Counted from the first letter of the stretch, positions 33,025-43,222 are shown. The stretch is 64,000 nucleotides of DNA from Helicobacteraceae bacterium (GCA_031258155.1 JAIRNH010000040.1:1-64000), one strand, 5' to 3'. Made by a program: numbers and translations. Notes: a model not told the origin generated them from the sequence alone.

Positions 33025-35123
33025 AGAAAATTTGCCCCGCCTTTTTGTGGCATATGCACCAACCGTGGTATCGCGACGAGCGAAGCGGGGACTTTCTAAT
33101 GCCTTGGGTGTTTTTGCACGCGATCAAAGACTACGCCGAACTGCCTTGGATACAGAGCCGTTATCCGGATATCCACGCCACGTATAATCTCGTGCCGTCG
33201 CTTATGACGCAGCTTGAGGCGTATGTGAAAAACGGGTGGCAAGACGATAGGTTTTTAGCGTTATTTGCTAAAGAGGCTCGCGAGCTTAACGAAGACGAGA
33301 GAGCCGATCTGTTGGAGAAAGGCTTTTTCGCCAATCCGCGCACGATGATCGCCCCCCTTTGGAGATTTAGCGAACTGCACCAAAAACGCGCTCGTTTTCA
33401 CTCGCCTAACGAGTCGATCCGCCACTTCGACGACGACGAGCTAACCGATCTCTCCGTCGTCTTTTTGCTAAGCTGGTGCGGCAATCAGCTAAGGCGGACA
33501 AACGCGCTCGTTAAAAGTTTGATAGCCAAAGGCTCAGGCTTTAGTCAGCTTGAAAAGACCGAGCTGTTAGAGACGTTGATTACCTATTGCGGCGAGATTT
33601 TACGGGCGTATAAAACTATGCAAGAGCAAGGTAAGATCGCCGTTTTCACCACGCCGTTTTACCACCCGATACTGCCGCTTTTGCTAGATATGAACTCCGC
33701 GAAAGCCAGCGACGCAAATATCGCCGCGCCGAATAAATGGAGCGATTTTAGCGACGACGCGGAGCTTCACGTGCAAAGCGCTATCGAGTGGTACGAGGCA
33801 AATTTCGGCGCGAAACCGCAGGGCTTTTGGCCTGCCGAGGGATCGGTAAGCGTCGAGGCGTTGAATCTTTTAGCCAAGCACGGCGTTAAATTTGCCTGCA
33901 CCGACGAGGACGTGCTGTTCAAAAGCCTGCCTAACCCGCACTACCGCGTCGATCTATACAAGCGCTACTTTCTGAAAACCGAAAACGGCGAGATAGGGTT
34001 ACTCTTTCGCGACAAGGCTTTAAGCGATCTGATCGGATTTAACTACTCCAGCATGGACGCGCAGGCGGCTGCGGACGATTTTATGTCCAAATTAAAGGGC
34101 ATATACGATCTCGTGGATTTCGACGCGATCGTGCCGATATTTTTAGACGGAGAAAACGCTTGGGAGTTCTACGAGAACAACGCCTTTGATTTTTTTAACG
34201 CGCTTTACGAACGCATTAGCGTCGCCGATTGGTGCCAAACGGTAACGATTCCGGAAGCTTTTCGGCTAGACGCCGCGCCAAAGATCGAGTTGCAGGCGTT
34301 GCAGCCGGGCAGTTGGATTTACGGATCGTTTAGCACGTGGATGGGGCATAGCGAAAAAAATCGCGCTTGGGAGTTGTTGGCGCAAACGCGCGAAGCGGCG
34401 AAGCCGTATCTTGACGATCTCGACGAAAAAACCAAAGCGCTGGCGATAAAAGAGCTTATGATCGCCGAAGGATCGGACTGGTTTTGGTGGTATGGCGACG
34501 ATCACTATACGCCGCTCGCCAGCCAATTTGACGAAATTTTTAGAAGCCATCTTGTTCAGGTTTACAGGCTTTTGGGGCAGAAACCCCATCCTGCTCTAAG
34601 CGAGCCTATTAAGCGCGTTAGAGAAGCGGTCGATCAGATTGCGCAAAGCGCGCCGATCTTCCCCTCGATCGACGGGCGCAAGAGTAGCTACTACGAGTGG
34701 ATCGGGGCGGGCAGTCTGGATCTAAGTCGAGTTTTTTCCGCTATGGACAGCTCCGCCGCGCCGTTTAAGACCTTGCAATACGGGACGGACGGGAAGTTTT
34801 ACTACTTTTCGTTAAAAGGCAACCTAGAACCTATAAAAACGGGCGGATACGAGCTTGCGATCGAAACGCAGGGCGCGTTTATCTATAACCGCCGTTTGCG
34901 TTTAAGCGGCGAGATTCTACGCGGACCTTATCAGAGCGAGGGAATCAAAGCGGCGTTCGGTTCTAATCTGGAAATCGCGCTATACGCGCCGCTAACAAGG
35001 CAAGACGATCGCTTGGAGATCGCGTTTTTGCTATACAAGCAGGACACGCTTATTCAGCGCATTCCGTTATACAACACGCTTACGCTTGGCATGCCCGATC
35101 TCGACGCGGAATGGTATATATGA
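33021..35123 (+). CDS. GH57 glycoside hydrolase (alpha-amylase type)
   Basis: About 700 residues. The GH57 (beta/alpha)7 barrel begins CPAFLWHMHQPWYRD. Catalytic residues are visible: nucleophile E273 in GFWPAEGS and acid/base D376 in FLDGENAWEFYE. It likely hydrolyses or rearranges alpha-1,4 (or 1,6) bonds of the polymer. Start: a GTG at 33021 overlapping the previous stop (GTGA) is preferred; an ATG at 33000 is possible. The exact specificity in GH57 cannot be told by eye. Confidence 0.85.
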   Translation: MKKICPAFLWHMHQPWYRDERSGDFLMPWVFLHAIKDYAELPWIQSRYPDIHATYNLVPSLMTQLEAYVKNGWQDDRFLALFAKEARELNEDERADLLEKGFFANPRTMIAPLWRFSELHQKRARFHSPNESIRHFDDDELTDLSVVFLLSWCGNQLRRTNALVKSLIAKGSGFSQLEKTELLETLITYCGEILRAYKTMQEQGKIAVFTTPFYHPILPLLLDMNSAKASDANIAAPNKWSDFSDDAELHVQSAIEWYEANFGAKPQGFWPAEGSVSVEALNLLAKHGVKFACTDEDVLFKSLPNPHYRVDLYKRYFLKTENGEIGLLFRDKALSDLIGFNYSSMDAQAAADDFMSKLKGIYDLVDFDAIVPIFLDGENAWEFYENNAFDFFNALYERISVADWCQTVTIPEAFRLDAAPKIELQALQPGSWIYGSFSTWMGHSEKNRAWELLAQTREAAKPYLDDLDEKTKALAIKELMIAEGSDWFWWYGDDHYTPLASQFDEIFRSHLVQVYRLLGQKPHPALSEPIKRVREAVDQIAQSAPIFPSIDGRKSSYYEWIGAGSLDLSRVFSAMDSSAAPFKTLQYGTDGKFYYFSLKGNLEPIKTGGYELAIETQGAFIYNRRLRLSGEILRGPYQSEGIKAAFGSNLEIALYAPLTRQDDRLEIAFLLYKQDTLIQRIPLYNTLTLGMPDLDAEWYI

Positions 35124-37081
35124 CGAGCAAAACCGCATTGCTGCTTGGCGTTCACTCCCACCAGCCCGTCGATAATTTTGATCATGTCGTGCTGGAGGCG
35201 ATCGATAAGTCATACGCCCCGTTTTTCAAAACGCTGAATAAATACCCCGACTTTAAGTTTAACGCGCATTTTAGCGGCTGGCTTTTGGAGTTTATCCAAA
35301 AACGCGATAAAGAGCTTTTTAACCTTATGCGATCGATGAGCGAGCGCGGACAGATAGAGTGGTTTGGCGGCGGTTATTACGAGCCGATTTTGGCGTCGAT
35401 CCCCTCTTGCGATCGTATCTCGCAGATCGATAAGCTAAGCGATTTTATTGAAAAAAACTTTTTTCAACGACCAAGGGGGCTATGGCTTACCGAGCGAGTG
35501 TGGGACGTTTCCATCGTAGGCGATCTAACAAAACGCGGTATTGAATACGCGATTGTGGACGACTATCATCTGCTGTGCGCGGGCGCTTCCAATGATAGGT
35601 TAAACGGCTGGTATAAGACGGAAAGCGGGGGCGAAACGCTCGGAGTTTTTCCCATTAGTCAGGCGCTTCGCTATCAGGCGCCGTTTTGGGAACATCATGT
35701 CGTCGTTGAAAATATCGCCAAAATCGGCGGCGCGGCGATTTTGTTTGACGACGGGGAGAAATTTGGTTCGTGGCCCGGCACGCACGAGTGGGTCTATGAA
35801 AAAGGGTGGCTGGAAAGTTTCGTTAAAGCCGTTTTGGAATGCGAAACGATCAAGACCGAGCGTTACGGGGAGTATAAAGCGCGCGTCGCGCCGCTAGGAT
35901 TGGTTTACCTGCCCGAAGTTTCATACGCGGAGATGGGCGAGTGGAGTCTTAACCCGCGAGAGGCTATCCGTTTGGAGGAGATAAAAAACCGGCTAGGCGA
36001 AGAAGATCGCCGTTTTATACGCGGCGCGACATGGAAAAACTTTCTCGTCAAATACGAGGAGAGCGCTAGAATCCACCGCCGAACGCTTGCGCTTTCCGCG
36101 AAAAACCCGCGAAACGACGAGGAGTTTCAAGAGGCGCTTCTCAAAGCGCAATGCAACGACTGCCTGTGGCACGGTATATTCGGCGGTTTGTATCTGCCTA
36201 ATTTAAGAGATACCGCTTGGCGCTATATAATCGCCGCGGAAAACGCGCTGAAGCCCAAAAACGGTTTTTACTACGAGGATTGGAACTTAGACGGTTATCT
36301 CGAAACCAAGATCGTAACCGATTCGCTGATCGTCGACTTTCAGACAAAGGGCGCGGCGCTAATCGGGCTGCATATTAGATCGGCTAATTTTAACCTGCTC
36401 GACACGCTTACGCGCCGCTTTGAAGCCTATCACGGCAAAATCAAGGCGGACAAGAGCCAAAAAGAGGGGCAAAGCGGCGCTAAAACCATTCACGACGCGC
36501 AGACGCTAAGCGCGGACGAGGAGGCGCTAAAACATCTTGTCGTCGATCGCTATGTTCGCGCCGGTTTTATCGACCATATAATCGAGGGCGAGTTTAATTT
36601 AGACGGCTTCTTTTCGCAAAATTTCATAGAAACCGAAACGCTAGCCAACGCGATATATAGCGTTAAAGGCGCGCAAAACGAGGTATTTTTTTCAAGCGAT
36701 CGCGTCGATAAAACGATTACCGTTAGAGACGAAGCGATAACCGTTTCAACCAAAATTAAGCAAAACGCCCGCTACGCCCAAGAGCATAACTTTCATTTTG
36801 CCGATCTATCGCGCGTAACGATCGGCGGCGAACGCGCGGATAGGTCGATCGCTTTTGCGGCGGCGAATAGGTTGGAGCTTTACGATCCCTATCTAAATAT
36901 AACGATCGCGCTTGCGTCCAATCGCGATTTCATAGCTTTGGCGCATCCGCTATACACGGTTAGCCAGAGCGAGAGCGGCGTGGATTTGACCTGTCAAGGG
37001 ATCGCGATCGCGCTTGATTTTGGCGAGATCGAAGTCGGCGCGGCGATTGACGCGACATTGAAAATTAAGGAAAATATATGA
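35120..37081 (+). CDS. GH57 4-alpha-glucanotransferase/alpha-amylase
   Basis: About 653 residues. It resembles the Thermococcus litoralis 4-alpha-glucanotransferase: GVHSHQPVDNFDHV at the start, nucleophile E125 in GLWLTERVWD, acid/base D211 in FDDGEKFGSWPGT, and a C-terminal beta domain of the DUF1925/1926 type. It moves maltooligosaccharide segments between chains. The ATG at 35120 overlaps the previous stop (ATGA), and the gene ends overlapping the galT-like start. Confidence 0.88.
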   Translation: MTSKTALLLGVHSHQPVDNFDHVVLEAIDKSYAPFFKTLNKYPDFKFNAHFSGWLLEFIQKRDKELFNLMRSMSERGQIEWFGGGYYEPILASIPSCDRISQIDKLSDFIEKNFFQRPRGLWLTERVWDVSIVGDLTKRGIEYAIVDDYHLLCAGASNDRLNGWYKTESGGETLGVFPISQALRYQAPFWEHHVVVENIAKIGGAAILFDDGEKFGSWPGTHEWVYEKGWLESFVKAVLECETIKTERYGEYKARVAPLGLVYLPEVSYAEMGEWSLNPREAIRLEEIKNRLGEEDRRFIRGATWKNFLVKYEESARIHRRTLALSAKNPRNDEEFQEALLKAQCNDCLWHGIFGGLYLPNLRDTAWRYIIAAENALKPKNGFYYEDWNLDGYLETKIVTDSLIVDFQTKGAALIGLHIRSANFNLLDTLTRRFEAYHGKIKADKSQKEGQSGAKTIHDAQTLSADEEALKHLVVDRYVRAGFIDHIIEGEFNLDGFFSQNFIETETLANAIYSVKGAQNEVFFSSDRVDKTITVRDEAITVSTKIKQNARYAQEHNFHFADLSRVTIGGERADRSIAFAAANRLELYDPYLNITIALASNRDFIALAHPLYTVSQSESGVDLTCQGIAIALDFGEIEVGAAIDATLKIKENI

Positions 37082-38094
37082 ACGAATTTCGCCATCAGCC
37101 GCTTTACGACGAGTGGGTAGTTATCGCGCCTAACCGCGTGCGAAAACCGCTAAACAAATCCGAGCCGCCGCCGCAAACGCAGATAAACGATCCGTTTATG
37201 ACGGGATCGGAAAACAAAACGCCTAACGAAATCTACGCGATCCGAGAAAATCCGTCGATTGCCGCGAGCTGGAGAACGCGGGTTTTTCCAAACAAATTTC
37301 CTCTATTAGCGCTAGAGACCCCGCCCGTTTTGTCTATGAATGGCGTTTACTCCTCGATCGGCGGTTTTGGCGCGCACGAAATGATTGTCGATCAGCAAAA
37401 GCCCAACAAACATCTCTGTCTTTTTAGCGCCGAAGAGTTTAGAGATCTTATGCTCACCTTCCGCGATCGCTTTAGCGCGCTTTACCAAGATCAGCGAATC
37501 GGGTCGGTAACGGCGTTTAAAAATCAGGGGATAAGAGCGGGCAACTTCATAAGGCATAGTCATTCTCAGATTGTCGCGCTTCCGTTTATAGCGCCTAAGC
37601 TCGCCAAGCAGATCGAAACCTCCAGAGAGCATTACAACCGCGTCGGGCGATGCCTGTTGTGCGATCAGATCGCCGGCGAGGAGAACGAGAAATCGCGCGT
37701 TTTGGTTCGCAGCCGTTACTTTATCGCTTTCGCGCCGTTCGCGGCGCGCTATGAGTTTGAAACGTGGATCGCGCCGATCGTGCATAACAGCGCCTTCACG
37801 CAGCTAACCAAAGACGCGCTAAACGATCTAGGCGAAACGCTGGAATGGTGCGCGAAACGGTTAGGGATCGCTATGGAAAATCCCGATATAAATTTGGCGC
37901 TATTCACCGAGCCGCCAAAGCGCAACCATCGCAAAGCCGATTATTTTCATCATATCGATCGTTTTTTTCATTGGCATATCGAGCTGTTGCCGCGATCGAG
38001 AGCCAGCGACGGATTCGAGCTTTCAAGCGGCTGCTCGATCAATTCAATCGCGCCGGAAACCTGCGCATCGTATTTAAAAGAGATCGTTATATAA
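37078..38094 (+). CDS. galT: GalT-family hexose-1-phosphate nucleotidylyltransferase
   Basis: 338 residues, HIT superfamily, two GalT halves. The active site HSHSQ (H160-Q164) matches the HxHxQ nucleophile pattern, and RCLLC near 197 is a metal-site pair. True galactose enzymes exchange UMP between UDP-glucose and galactose-1-phosphate. Relatives act as ADP-glucose phosphorylases. No galK, galE or galM is nearby, so a role with ADP-/UDP-glucose in glucan turnover is at least as likely. Overlaps the upstream gene by 4 bases. Confidence 0.85.
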   Translation: MNEFRHQPLYDEWVVIAPNRVRKPLNKSEPPPQTQINDPFMTGSENKTPNEIYAIRENPSIAASWRTRVFPNKFPLLALETPPVLSMNGVYSSIGGFGAHEMIVDQQKPNKHLCLFSAEEFRDLMLTFRDRFSALYQDQRIGSVTAFKNQGIRAGNFIRHSHSQIVALPFIAPKLAKQIETSREHYNRVGRCLLCDQIAGEENEKSRVLVRSRYFIAFAPFAARYEFETWIAPIVHNSAFTQLTKDALNDLGETLEWCAKRLGIAMENPDINLALFTEPPKRNHRKADYFHHIDRFFHWHIELLPRSRASDGFELSSGCSINSIAPETCASYLKEIVI

Positions 38095-38113
38095 ACGTCA
38101 AGAAAGGAACAAC

Positions 38114-38794
38114 ATGAGCGAGAATGAAAACCCGCTAACTAGACTTGATCAATCTCCCGTATCAAGCGGCGAGGGGATAACCGTCGTCGCGCCGGAGGCG
38201 AAATCGGGGGATATAGTTATCGCGGATCGCTACTACGAAAACAAGCTCGTTCTGCTGCCCGTCAACGCCGGAACGCAGCATTTTTATTGGGAGATTGGCG
38301 ACGAGCTTTTAGAGCGCAAGATAGTAAACCGCGAAGACGGCGCGCAACTGATTATTCGGCTATATTACATCGTCGGCGATAGAAAACAAGAGGTCGAAAG
38401 CGTTTATAGCCATTCGCCAAGCGGCAACTACTATGCCTATCACACGCCAAATACGTTAGAGATGGAAGCGCAAATGTTCGTTTCCGACAAAAACGGCGAA
38501 CGCGAACTTATGATCTCTAATCGTATCTCTACTCCTTCGTCCGGAATGCACTCTAGCCCTTGGGAGATATGGATGACCAAAAACGGCGCTAAACAAAAGC
38601 TCGAATCCCGCCCAAGCGAATTAGAGGCGCAAGGCGCGCTTGCCAATTTGTCGAGTTTAGACATCGTCGTAAAAGAGGAGAAACTCAAAGCTAGGATCGG
38701 CGATATGTCGCTAAATCTGCCCTCTAGCTCTTTGGGCGAAAGCTCGTCTATTAGCTGGCGGCAGTTTAGCGGCGGCGACGCGAAGGATCGATAG
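38114..38794 (+). CDS. DUF4912 domain protein
   Basis: 226 residues, no signal peptide or membrane helix. A DUF4912-type beta sandwich spans about 30-145 (DRYYENKLVLLPVNAGTQHF, YWEIGDELLE, IIRLYYIV). It carries a disordered N-terminus and a low-complexity tail. DUF4912 is often encoded beside GH57 branching enzymes, and the fold suggests carbohydrate or protein binding. AAGAAAGGA stands 6 bases before ATG. Confidence 0.8.
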   Translation: MSENENPLTRLDQSPVSSGEGITVVAPEAKSGDIVIADRYYENKLVLLPVNAGTQHFYWEIGDELLERKIVNREDGAQLIIRLYYIVGDRKQEVESVYSHSPSGNYYAYHTPNTLEMEAQMFVSDKNGERELMISNRISTPSSGMHSSPWEIWMTKNGAKQKLESRPSELEAQGALANLSSLDIVVKEEKLKARIGDMSLNLPSSSLGESSSISWRQFSGGDAKDR

Positions 38795-40369
38795 ATGAAA
38801 GGCTATTTTGCATTGGCGCTTCACTCGCACCTGCCGTTTGTGAAGCATCCCGAACACGAGTATTTTCTCGAAGAGCATTGGCTATTTGAGGCGCTAATCG
38901 AAAGCTATCTGCCGCTACTGATGAATCTAGATCGGCTTCAAAACGAGGGGATAAAAACGCGCTTAACGGTATCGCTGACTCCTACGTTATGCGAGATGCT
39001 AGCCGATTTCAATCTGCGCGAAAAATTCGCCTCTCACTTGGACAAGCTCATAGAGTTAAGCCGCAAAGAGTGCGAAAGACTTGAAAACGATCCCGTTTAT
39101 AAGGAGGTCGCCTATTTTTACCGCGATCGCCTAGAAAGCATAAAACGTTTTTTCAAGGACAGTTTAGGTTCTAACGCGCTAAACGGCTATCGCAAGTTTA
39201 TGCAAGCGGGCATGATCGAGATTATTACCTGCGGCGCGACGCACGGATTTTTTCCGCTTCTTAGCGTAAACGAACAGGCGGTGCGCGTGCAGCTGCGCGT
39301 GGCGGTTCAAACGCACGAAAAACATTTCGGCGTAAAGCCAAAGGGTATTTGGCTGCCCGAATGCGCCTATTACGAAGGGGCGGACAAACTGCTCGCCGAA
39401 GTTGGGGTAGAGTTTTTTTATTTAGAGTCGCACGGGCTGATTTACGGTCGCCCGACTCCGCGATTTGGTCTATACGCTCCGGTTTTTACGCCAAGCGGCG
39501 CGGCTGCTTTCGGGCGCGATCCAGAAAGCTCGCGGCAGGTGTGGAGTAGTATAAGCGGCTATCCGGGCGATCCCGATTACCGCGATTTTTACCGCGATAT
39601 AGGCTACGATTTAGATTACGAGTATATCAAGCCCTATATCTGCCCCGACGGAACGCGCGTTTTTACGGGACTTAAATATCACCGCATAACTGGCGGGGGC
39701 GATTACAAAGAGGTCTATGCGCCGCGCAACGCCGCCGCGAAGGCAAAAGAACACGCTGAAAACTTTCATTTCAACCGCTTAAAACAGGTCGAACATCTAT
39801 CGGCGTTTATGGATCGCCCGCCGATTATCGTGTCGCCATACGACGCGGAGCTATTTGGACATTGGTGGTTTGAGGGACCGGAGTTTATCTACCATCTTTT
39901 CAAGACGATCGCGGAACACGGCGAGATCGAACCGATTACGCCGAGCGAATATCTTGAAATCCATCAAACCAATCAGATGATTCATCCAAGCCCCTCTAGC
40001 TGGGGCAAAGACGGCTATTTCGACGTCTGGATCAACCCGCAAAACGATTGGATCTATCGTCATCTGCACAATATGGCGGATACAATGCAAGAGCTTGCGC
40101 GGCGTTTCGCGGAAGAGACTAATCCGCTTATTCGCAGATTGTTAGATCAGATGAACCGCGAACTGCTACTGGCGCAGGCGAGCGATTGGGCGTTCTTGAT
40201 CACGGCGGGAACGGCGGTAGAATATGCCGTCAAACGCACAAAAACGCATATCGCCGACTTTAATAAGCTGCTTTCCATGATCGACGCTTCGATCGACGAA
40301 GAGTATCTAAGCGCGCTAGAAAGAAGGGATTCTATATTCCAAAATACTCATTTTGACGTTTGGAATTAA
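38795..40369 (+). CDS. GH57 1,4-alpha-glucan branching enzyme
   Basis: 524 residues. FALALHSHLPFVKHPEHEYF at the start; nucleophile E189 in GIWLPECAYYEG; acid/base D350 in SPYDAELFGHWWFEG; a C-terminal helical DUF1957 domain (NDWIYRHLHNMADTM). These are the hallmarks of the GH57 branching enzymes from Thermus and Thermococcus. It makes alpha-1,6 branches. The ATG follows the previous stop directly with GAAGGAT upstream. No GH13 GlgB is in the window. Confidence 0.93.
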   Translation: MKGYFALALHSHLPFVKHPEHEYFLEEHWLFEALIESYLPLLMNLDRLQNEGIKTRLTVSLTPTLCEMLADFNLREKFASHLDKLIELSRKECERLENDPVYKEVAYFYRDRLESIKRFFKDSLGSNALNGYRKFMQAGMIEIITCGATHGFFPLLSVNEQAVRVQLRVAVQTHEKHFGVKPKGIWLPECAYYEGADKLLAEVGVEFFYLESHGLIYGRPTPRFGLYAPVFTPSGAAAFGRDPESSRQVWSSISGYPGDPDYRDFYRDIGYDLDYEYIKPYICPDGTRVFTGLKYHRITGGGDYKEVYAPRNAAAKAKEHAENFHFNRLKQVEHLSAFMDRPPIIVSPYDAELFGHWWFEGPEFIYHLFKTIAEHGEIEPITPSEYLEIHQTNQMIHPSPSSWGKDGYFDVWINPQNDWIYRHLHNMADTMQELARRFAEETNPLIRRLLDQMNRELLLAQASDWAFLITAGTAVEYAVKRTKTHIADFNKLLSMIDASIDEEYLSALERRDSIFQNTHFDVWN

Positions 40370-41218
40370 ATGAAGCTGGTTTTTGATATTGGCGGCACGC
40401 GTTTAAGGCGCGGCGTGCTGGACGATCGCGGCGCGTTTGTCCTGCTAGATAGCCGCCCAAACGCGGGCAATTTAAAAACCGCGCTGGAAGCGCTGATAGC
40501 CGAAACGCTTGCCGAATACCCGATTGGTTTTATCGGCGCTAGCATAGCCGCCCAAACGCGACGAAACAAAATCGCGTCCGCGCCCAATATGGAGCTTGGC
40601 GCGTTAAAAGACGAAGATTTTTCGGTATGGATCAAAAGGCGCTTTTCTGTAAACGCCGCGATCGACAACGATCTAAAATGCGTCGCGCTCGCCGAAGCCG
40701 CCGCAAGGTCAAACGTAGCGTCGCTTTTTGCGTTATTTATCGGAACGGGTATCGGCGGAGCGTATGTCGAAAACGGCGCGCTGATTCGCGGCGCGGATAA
40801 CAACGCGGGCGAGATCGGGCATATCCCGTTTGAAAAAGCTCCGTTTCTATGCGGTTGCGGAGGCGCGGAGTGTTTAGAATTAAGCGCGAGCGGAAGCGGT
40901 TTGGCAAAATGGAGCGAATATTACGGGTTGAAAGAGCAAAAGCTAAGCGATTTAATCGAATCGACAGATCCGAAAGCCTCCGAAATTGTCGATCGTTTTT
41001 ATCGCGGAGTCGATCGCGCTATTAAGACAATCGCCGCGCTTTTTAACCCGCGCGTTATAGCGCTTGGCGGCGGCGCGGTTATGGCTAACGAAAGCGTATT
41101 ATTGCGCGCTAAAGAGGCGCTAAAAAGCGCCTTTGCGCCCTGCGCCAATATCGCGATCGGGCTATCGTCGCTAGGCGATAAAGCCAATCTGCTCGGCGCG
41201 TCGTTTCTGGATTCTTAA
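40370..41218 (+). CDS. ROK family glucokinase
   Basis: 282 residues. ATP-binding VFDIGGTRLRRGVLD at the start, catalytic segment IDNDLKCVALAEA, ROK signature GEIGHIPF and zinc cluster CGCGGAECLE. It phosphorylates a hexose, here most likely glucose released from the polymer by the GH57 enzymes. The ATG directly follows the stop of the branching enzyme gene. Last gene of the operon. Sugar specificity (glucose, mannose, N-acetyl sugars) cannot be settled by sight. Confidence 0.88.
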   Translation: MKLVFDIGGTRLRRGVLDDRGAFVLLDSRPNAGNLKTALEALIAETLAEYPIGFIGASIAAQTRRNKIASAPNMELGALKDEDFSVWIKRRFSVNAAIDNDLKCVALAEAAARSNVASLFALFIGTGIGGAYVENGALIRGADNNAGEIGHIPFEKAPFLCGCGGAECLELSASGSGLAKWSEYYGLKEQKLSDLIESTDPKASEIVDRFYRGVDRAIKTIAALFNPRVIALGGGAVMANESVLLRAKEALKSAFAPCANIAIGLSSLGDKANLLGASFLDS

Positions 41219-41636
41219 CGCCGATCGCGACAGACGCGAATTTAAACGTTTGCTCTTTCGCGCGCGTCGGATAGAGCGCGCCCGTTCTTTTATCGCCGCT
41301 AAAACTTTTTTGACCCGCTTATGTTTTGACGCGCGGTTAATTACCGATTTTCGGTTTTTGTCATAACTTTAACGATTCGCGCGCTTTACTAGCGTCTGTC
41401 GCGGCGTTTTCTAATCGGCTAACCTAGCCGTCCCCCGCTAAAGTCGCGGCTTTCGTTAAGAAAAATGAAGCTAAACCTTTATTTTTCGGCGGTTTAGCCG
41501 CGTAGTAAAATAGTTCGCGACGGCGATTACAAACCGCCTAAAATTATCCCGTTTAGCGTCGAAGCGCGACGACGACAATTATTTACGCCCTATCGCCCGT
41601 TTGCGGTTAGCTTGCTTAAGCGCCGCCATGTCTGTT
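41219..41636. other. 418-base gene-free region
   Basis: Between the ROK kinase and the convergent Rpn-type gene. No gene with a ribosome site. It holds an inverted repeat, GCTAAACC at 41470 and GGTTTAGC at 41491 (8-bp stem, 13-base loop), and a GC-rich GCGCGC pair near 41260. These may end either transcript. Confidence 0.6.
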
Positions 41637-42494
41637 TCAGAGTTTTTCAACGTCTTCTTTGGATAATCCCGATACGTCGGCGATCTGGTCTATGGTTAGG
41701 AGACCCGATATTTTAAGGCTTTTAGCGACCTCGGCTATTCCCTCCGCTTTTGCGCTTTGCATGCCGCTGATAATATCCAGCAGACCCTTCTCGCGCATTC
41801 TGTAAAGACCCATATCCTTTTCGTTTTTAGCAAGGCTCTCTAATTTCGCCTCCGCTTCCGCAATAATCGCGTCCATTTCCAGCGCCTCCTTTAACGCTTC
41901 CGGCTTTGTATTCTTGTCTAAGAACAACAGCCAGCGATGGAGCGGATTGTCGATATCCGCTTTTTGCTTTCGGAACTTTACCATATCCAAAAAATGGATT
42001 TCAAGCTCTCCCGTCAAGACATAATCCTTATGCTCGTCCTCTCTTATATGAAAACTGGTATGAAAAGCGTCCAACTCTTTTATAAACTCATAGTTTAGAA
42101 TGTTGATCGTTATCGCTTTTTGTAAAACGTCGTAACTCTTTCCCTTGCTGAAGTTCTTGACGTATAGCCTGCTCCAATAGAAAAGGCTTCGTTTCGCCAT
42201 ATCGCCGGCATTAATCAGCTGAACCTCGATATTGATCTTATCGCCTTTATCGGTTACGGCGAGGACGTCTAGGTAGTTGCCTTTGTCGGCTATATATTCG
42301 GGCGGTATCTCTTTATCGTTGTCGACGTTTAGGGATACAATATTGCCGCCGCCCGTTTTTGCCAACACGGCGTTTACAAACGCCAATAGCCATTTTTCAT
42401 CCTCTTGTTCGCCTATAACCCGCTTAAATACATAGTCGTTGAGCGGGTTTATGCGCTCGGCGATCTCCGCTAACGGCTCTCGCGTTTCGTTCAT
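41637..42494 (-). CDS. Rpn/PD-(D/E)XK nuclease family transposase-like protein
   Basis: 285 residues. INPLNDYVFKRVIG at the start, the nuclease core GNYLDVLAVTDKG-DKINIEVQL (D, then ExQ), and a helical tail ending in the repeated family motif LTIDQIADVSGLSKEDVEKL. Family members (Rpn, 'transposase_31') raise recombination or act as defence nucleases and spread in multiple copies. SD AAAGGAAC precedes the ATG. Single gene flanked by gene-free DNA on both sides, as expected for a mobile cargo-type gene. Confidence 0.85.
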   Translation of the reverse strand: MNETREPLAEIAERINPLNDYVFKRVIGEQEDEKWLLAFVNAVLAKTGGGNIVSLNVDNDKEIPPEYIADKGNYLDVLAVTDKGDKINIEVQLINAGDMAKRSLFYWSRLYVKNFSKGKSYDVLQKAITINILNYEFIKELDAFHTSFHIREDEHKDYVLTGELEIHFLDMVKFRKQKADIDNPLHRWLLFLDKNTKPEALKEALEMDAIIAEAEAKLESLAKNEKDMGLYRMREKGLLDIISGMQSAKAEGIAEVAKSLKISGLLTIDQIADVSGLSKEDVEKL

Positions 42495-42751
42495 TGCGCG
42501 TTCCTTTGTTTGATCGCGCCCATTTATTACAAGAGGCTAAGAGATTAACGATTGTAAGGAGAGGGGAGGCGCCCCGCCGCCGTTTTTAGGTCGATTTCGA
42601 TCGCTTCCAAGACGCTCCAAGATCGTCTCCTTTATACGCGGCTTCGGAGCGATCGCGCCTCTTAAAGCGCCGCCGCTCGTATTCTCTTCTTTGCGGATTA
42701 AATTACGCGCGAACGCTTTTTTATAGACGCGGCGGGAGCCGTAAAGCCGTT

Positions 42752-43222
42752 TTATGCGGCGGTTAGCTCGCGCAGTTTTGCTAAAACCGCCTCGCTATGT
42801 CCCGTTACGCCTACCTTTTGCCAAATGAAAGCTACTTTGCCTTGCGGATCGATTAGATAGGTCGTTCGCTCCACGCCCATATATTTGCGCCCGTACATCG
42901 ACTTTTCCTTCCATACGCCGTAGGCTTCCAGCGCCGTTTTCTCAACGTCGCTTAGTAGCGTATGCGCTAGGTTTTGTTTAGCGACAAAACTTTGATGGCT
43001 TTTGACGTTGTCGGGGCTAACGCCGATCACAAACGCGCCAAGTTTTTCAAACTCGCTCAAATTCGCCGTAAAATCGCACGCCTCTTTCGTGCAACCGCTT
43101 GTGTTATCTTTAGGGTAAAAATATAAAACTACCCATTTGCCTTTGAGATCGCGCAAACTTATCTCTACGCCGTCCTGATTGGGCAGGCTAAACTCGCTCG
43201 CAAATGAACCAATCGCCGTCAT
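42752..43222 (-). CDS. bcp: Peroxiredoxin, thioredoxin-dependent (Bcp/PrxQ)
   Basis: 156 residues. Peroxidatic Cys44 and resolving Cys49 are in SGCTKEACDF, the five-residue spacing of the atypical 2-Cys Bcp class. VVLYFYPKDNTSGCTKE is diagnostic. Reduces peroxides in the cytoplasm. It is divergent from rodA, with the start codons about 50 bases apart. Confidence 0.95.
   Translation of the reverse strand: MTAIGSFASEFSLPNQDGVEISLRDLKGKWVVLYFYPKDNTSGCTKEACDFTANLSEFEKLGAFVIGVSPDNVKSHQSFVAKQNLAHTLLSDVEKTALEAYGVWKEKSMYGRKYMGVERTTYLIDPQGKVAFIWQKVGVTGHSEAVLAKLRELTAA

Noticed and set aside
41261-41500. Structured intergenic DNA as a possible small RNA or riboswitch
   Set aside because: Only simple inverted repeats at the convergent end of two genes; terminators explain them and no conserved RNA motif is recognisable.
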